This document shows positions 5,639-5,639 of a stretch of 5,639 nt of DNA, piece by piece. Source of the stretch: JBBRHH01 sp038222915 (lineage in GTDB: Bacteria; Planctomycetota; Phycisphaerae; Tepidisphaerales; Tepidisphaeraceae); contig JBBRHH010000421.1 in assembly GCA_038222915.1 (NCBI GenBank), forward strand, positions 1 to 5,639. Direction: 5' to 3'. Positions within the stretch are counted from its first letter, which is position 1. Each line of letters starts with the position of its first letter. The translations under genes were made by a program, and so were the position numbers. Under the pieces are notes generated by a model. It saw nothing but the letters and a program-made list of their open reading frames with translations, made no database searches and was not told the origin of the DNA.

Positions 5639-5639
5639 C

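Overview
The window suggests a bacterium of the Planctomycetes or a related PVC lineage. Two exported polysaccharide-degrading enzymes stand beside a long non-coding stretch packed with short degenerate repeats of a kind often seen between genes in Planctomycetes and Verrucomicrobia. Both clear genes favour G/C at the third codon position. This placement is inference from gene content and repeat style; no marker gene is present.

Layout. Bases 1-289 hold a possible C-terminal tail of a gene cut by the left edge, then an upstream region with two small palindromic elements. Bases 290-1798 (+) encode a secreted clan GH-A glycoside hydrolase with the paired glutamates E168 and E298. Bases 1799-2127 separate two convergent genes and contain one doubtful 63-codon membrane ORF. 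Bases 2128-4371 (-) encode a secreted family-2 glycoside hydrolase with E438 and E499 and an added C-terminal beta-sandwich. From 4372 to the right edge (about 1.27 kb) I see no recognisable gene.

The right-hand stretch is a patchwork: nine head-to-tail 11-bp units (4544-4642), a G-rich tract, two copies of a roughly 70-bp unit (4701-4840), two copies of a 'GCGCAGAGGCG'-like motif (around 4907 and 5281), and a 21-22-bp-spaced motif enclosed by inverted arms (5102-5186). Beyond it lies a minus-strand promoter-like pair (5425-5453) followed by a good ribosome binding site and an ATG that opens only a repeat-derived frame. A strong stem-loop touches the right edge (5576-5638). It reads as a minus-strand terminator, or as a leader whose 3' arm holds a Shine-Dalgarno sequence for a + gene starting just outside; an insertion-sequence end is one explanation.

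Functionally, the two enzymes are both exported retaining glycosidases and could act on one plant or algal polysaccharide, an endo- or exo-acting GH-A enzyme with a GH2 exo-glycosidase. They are convergent, so they do not form an operon. Neither substrate can be assigned from sequence alone. I found no clearly new enzyme system; the least explained parts are the 11-bp array, the edge stem-loop, and the transcription and translation signals that point into the repeat patchwork.
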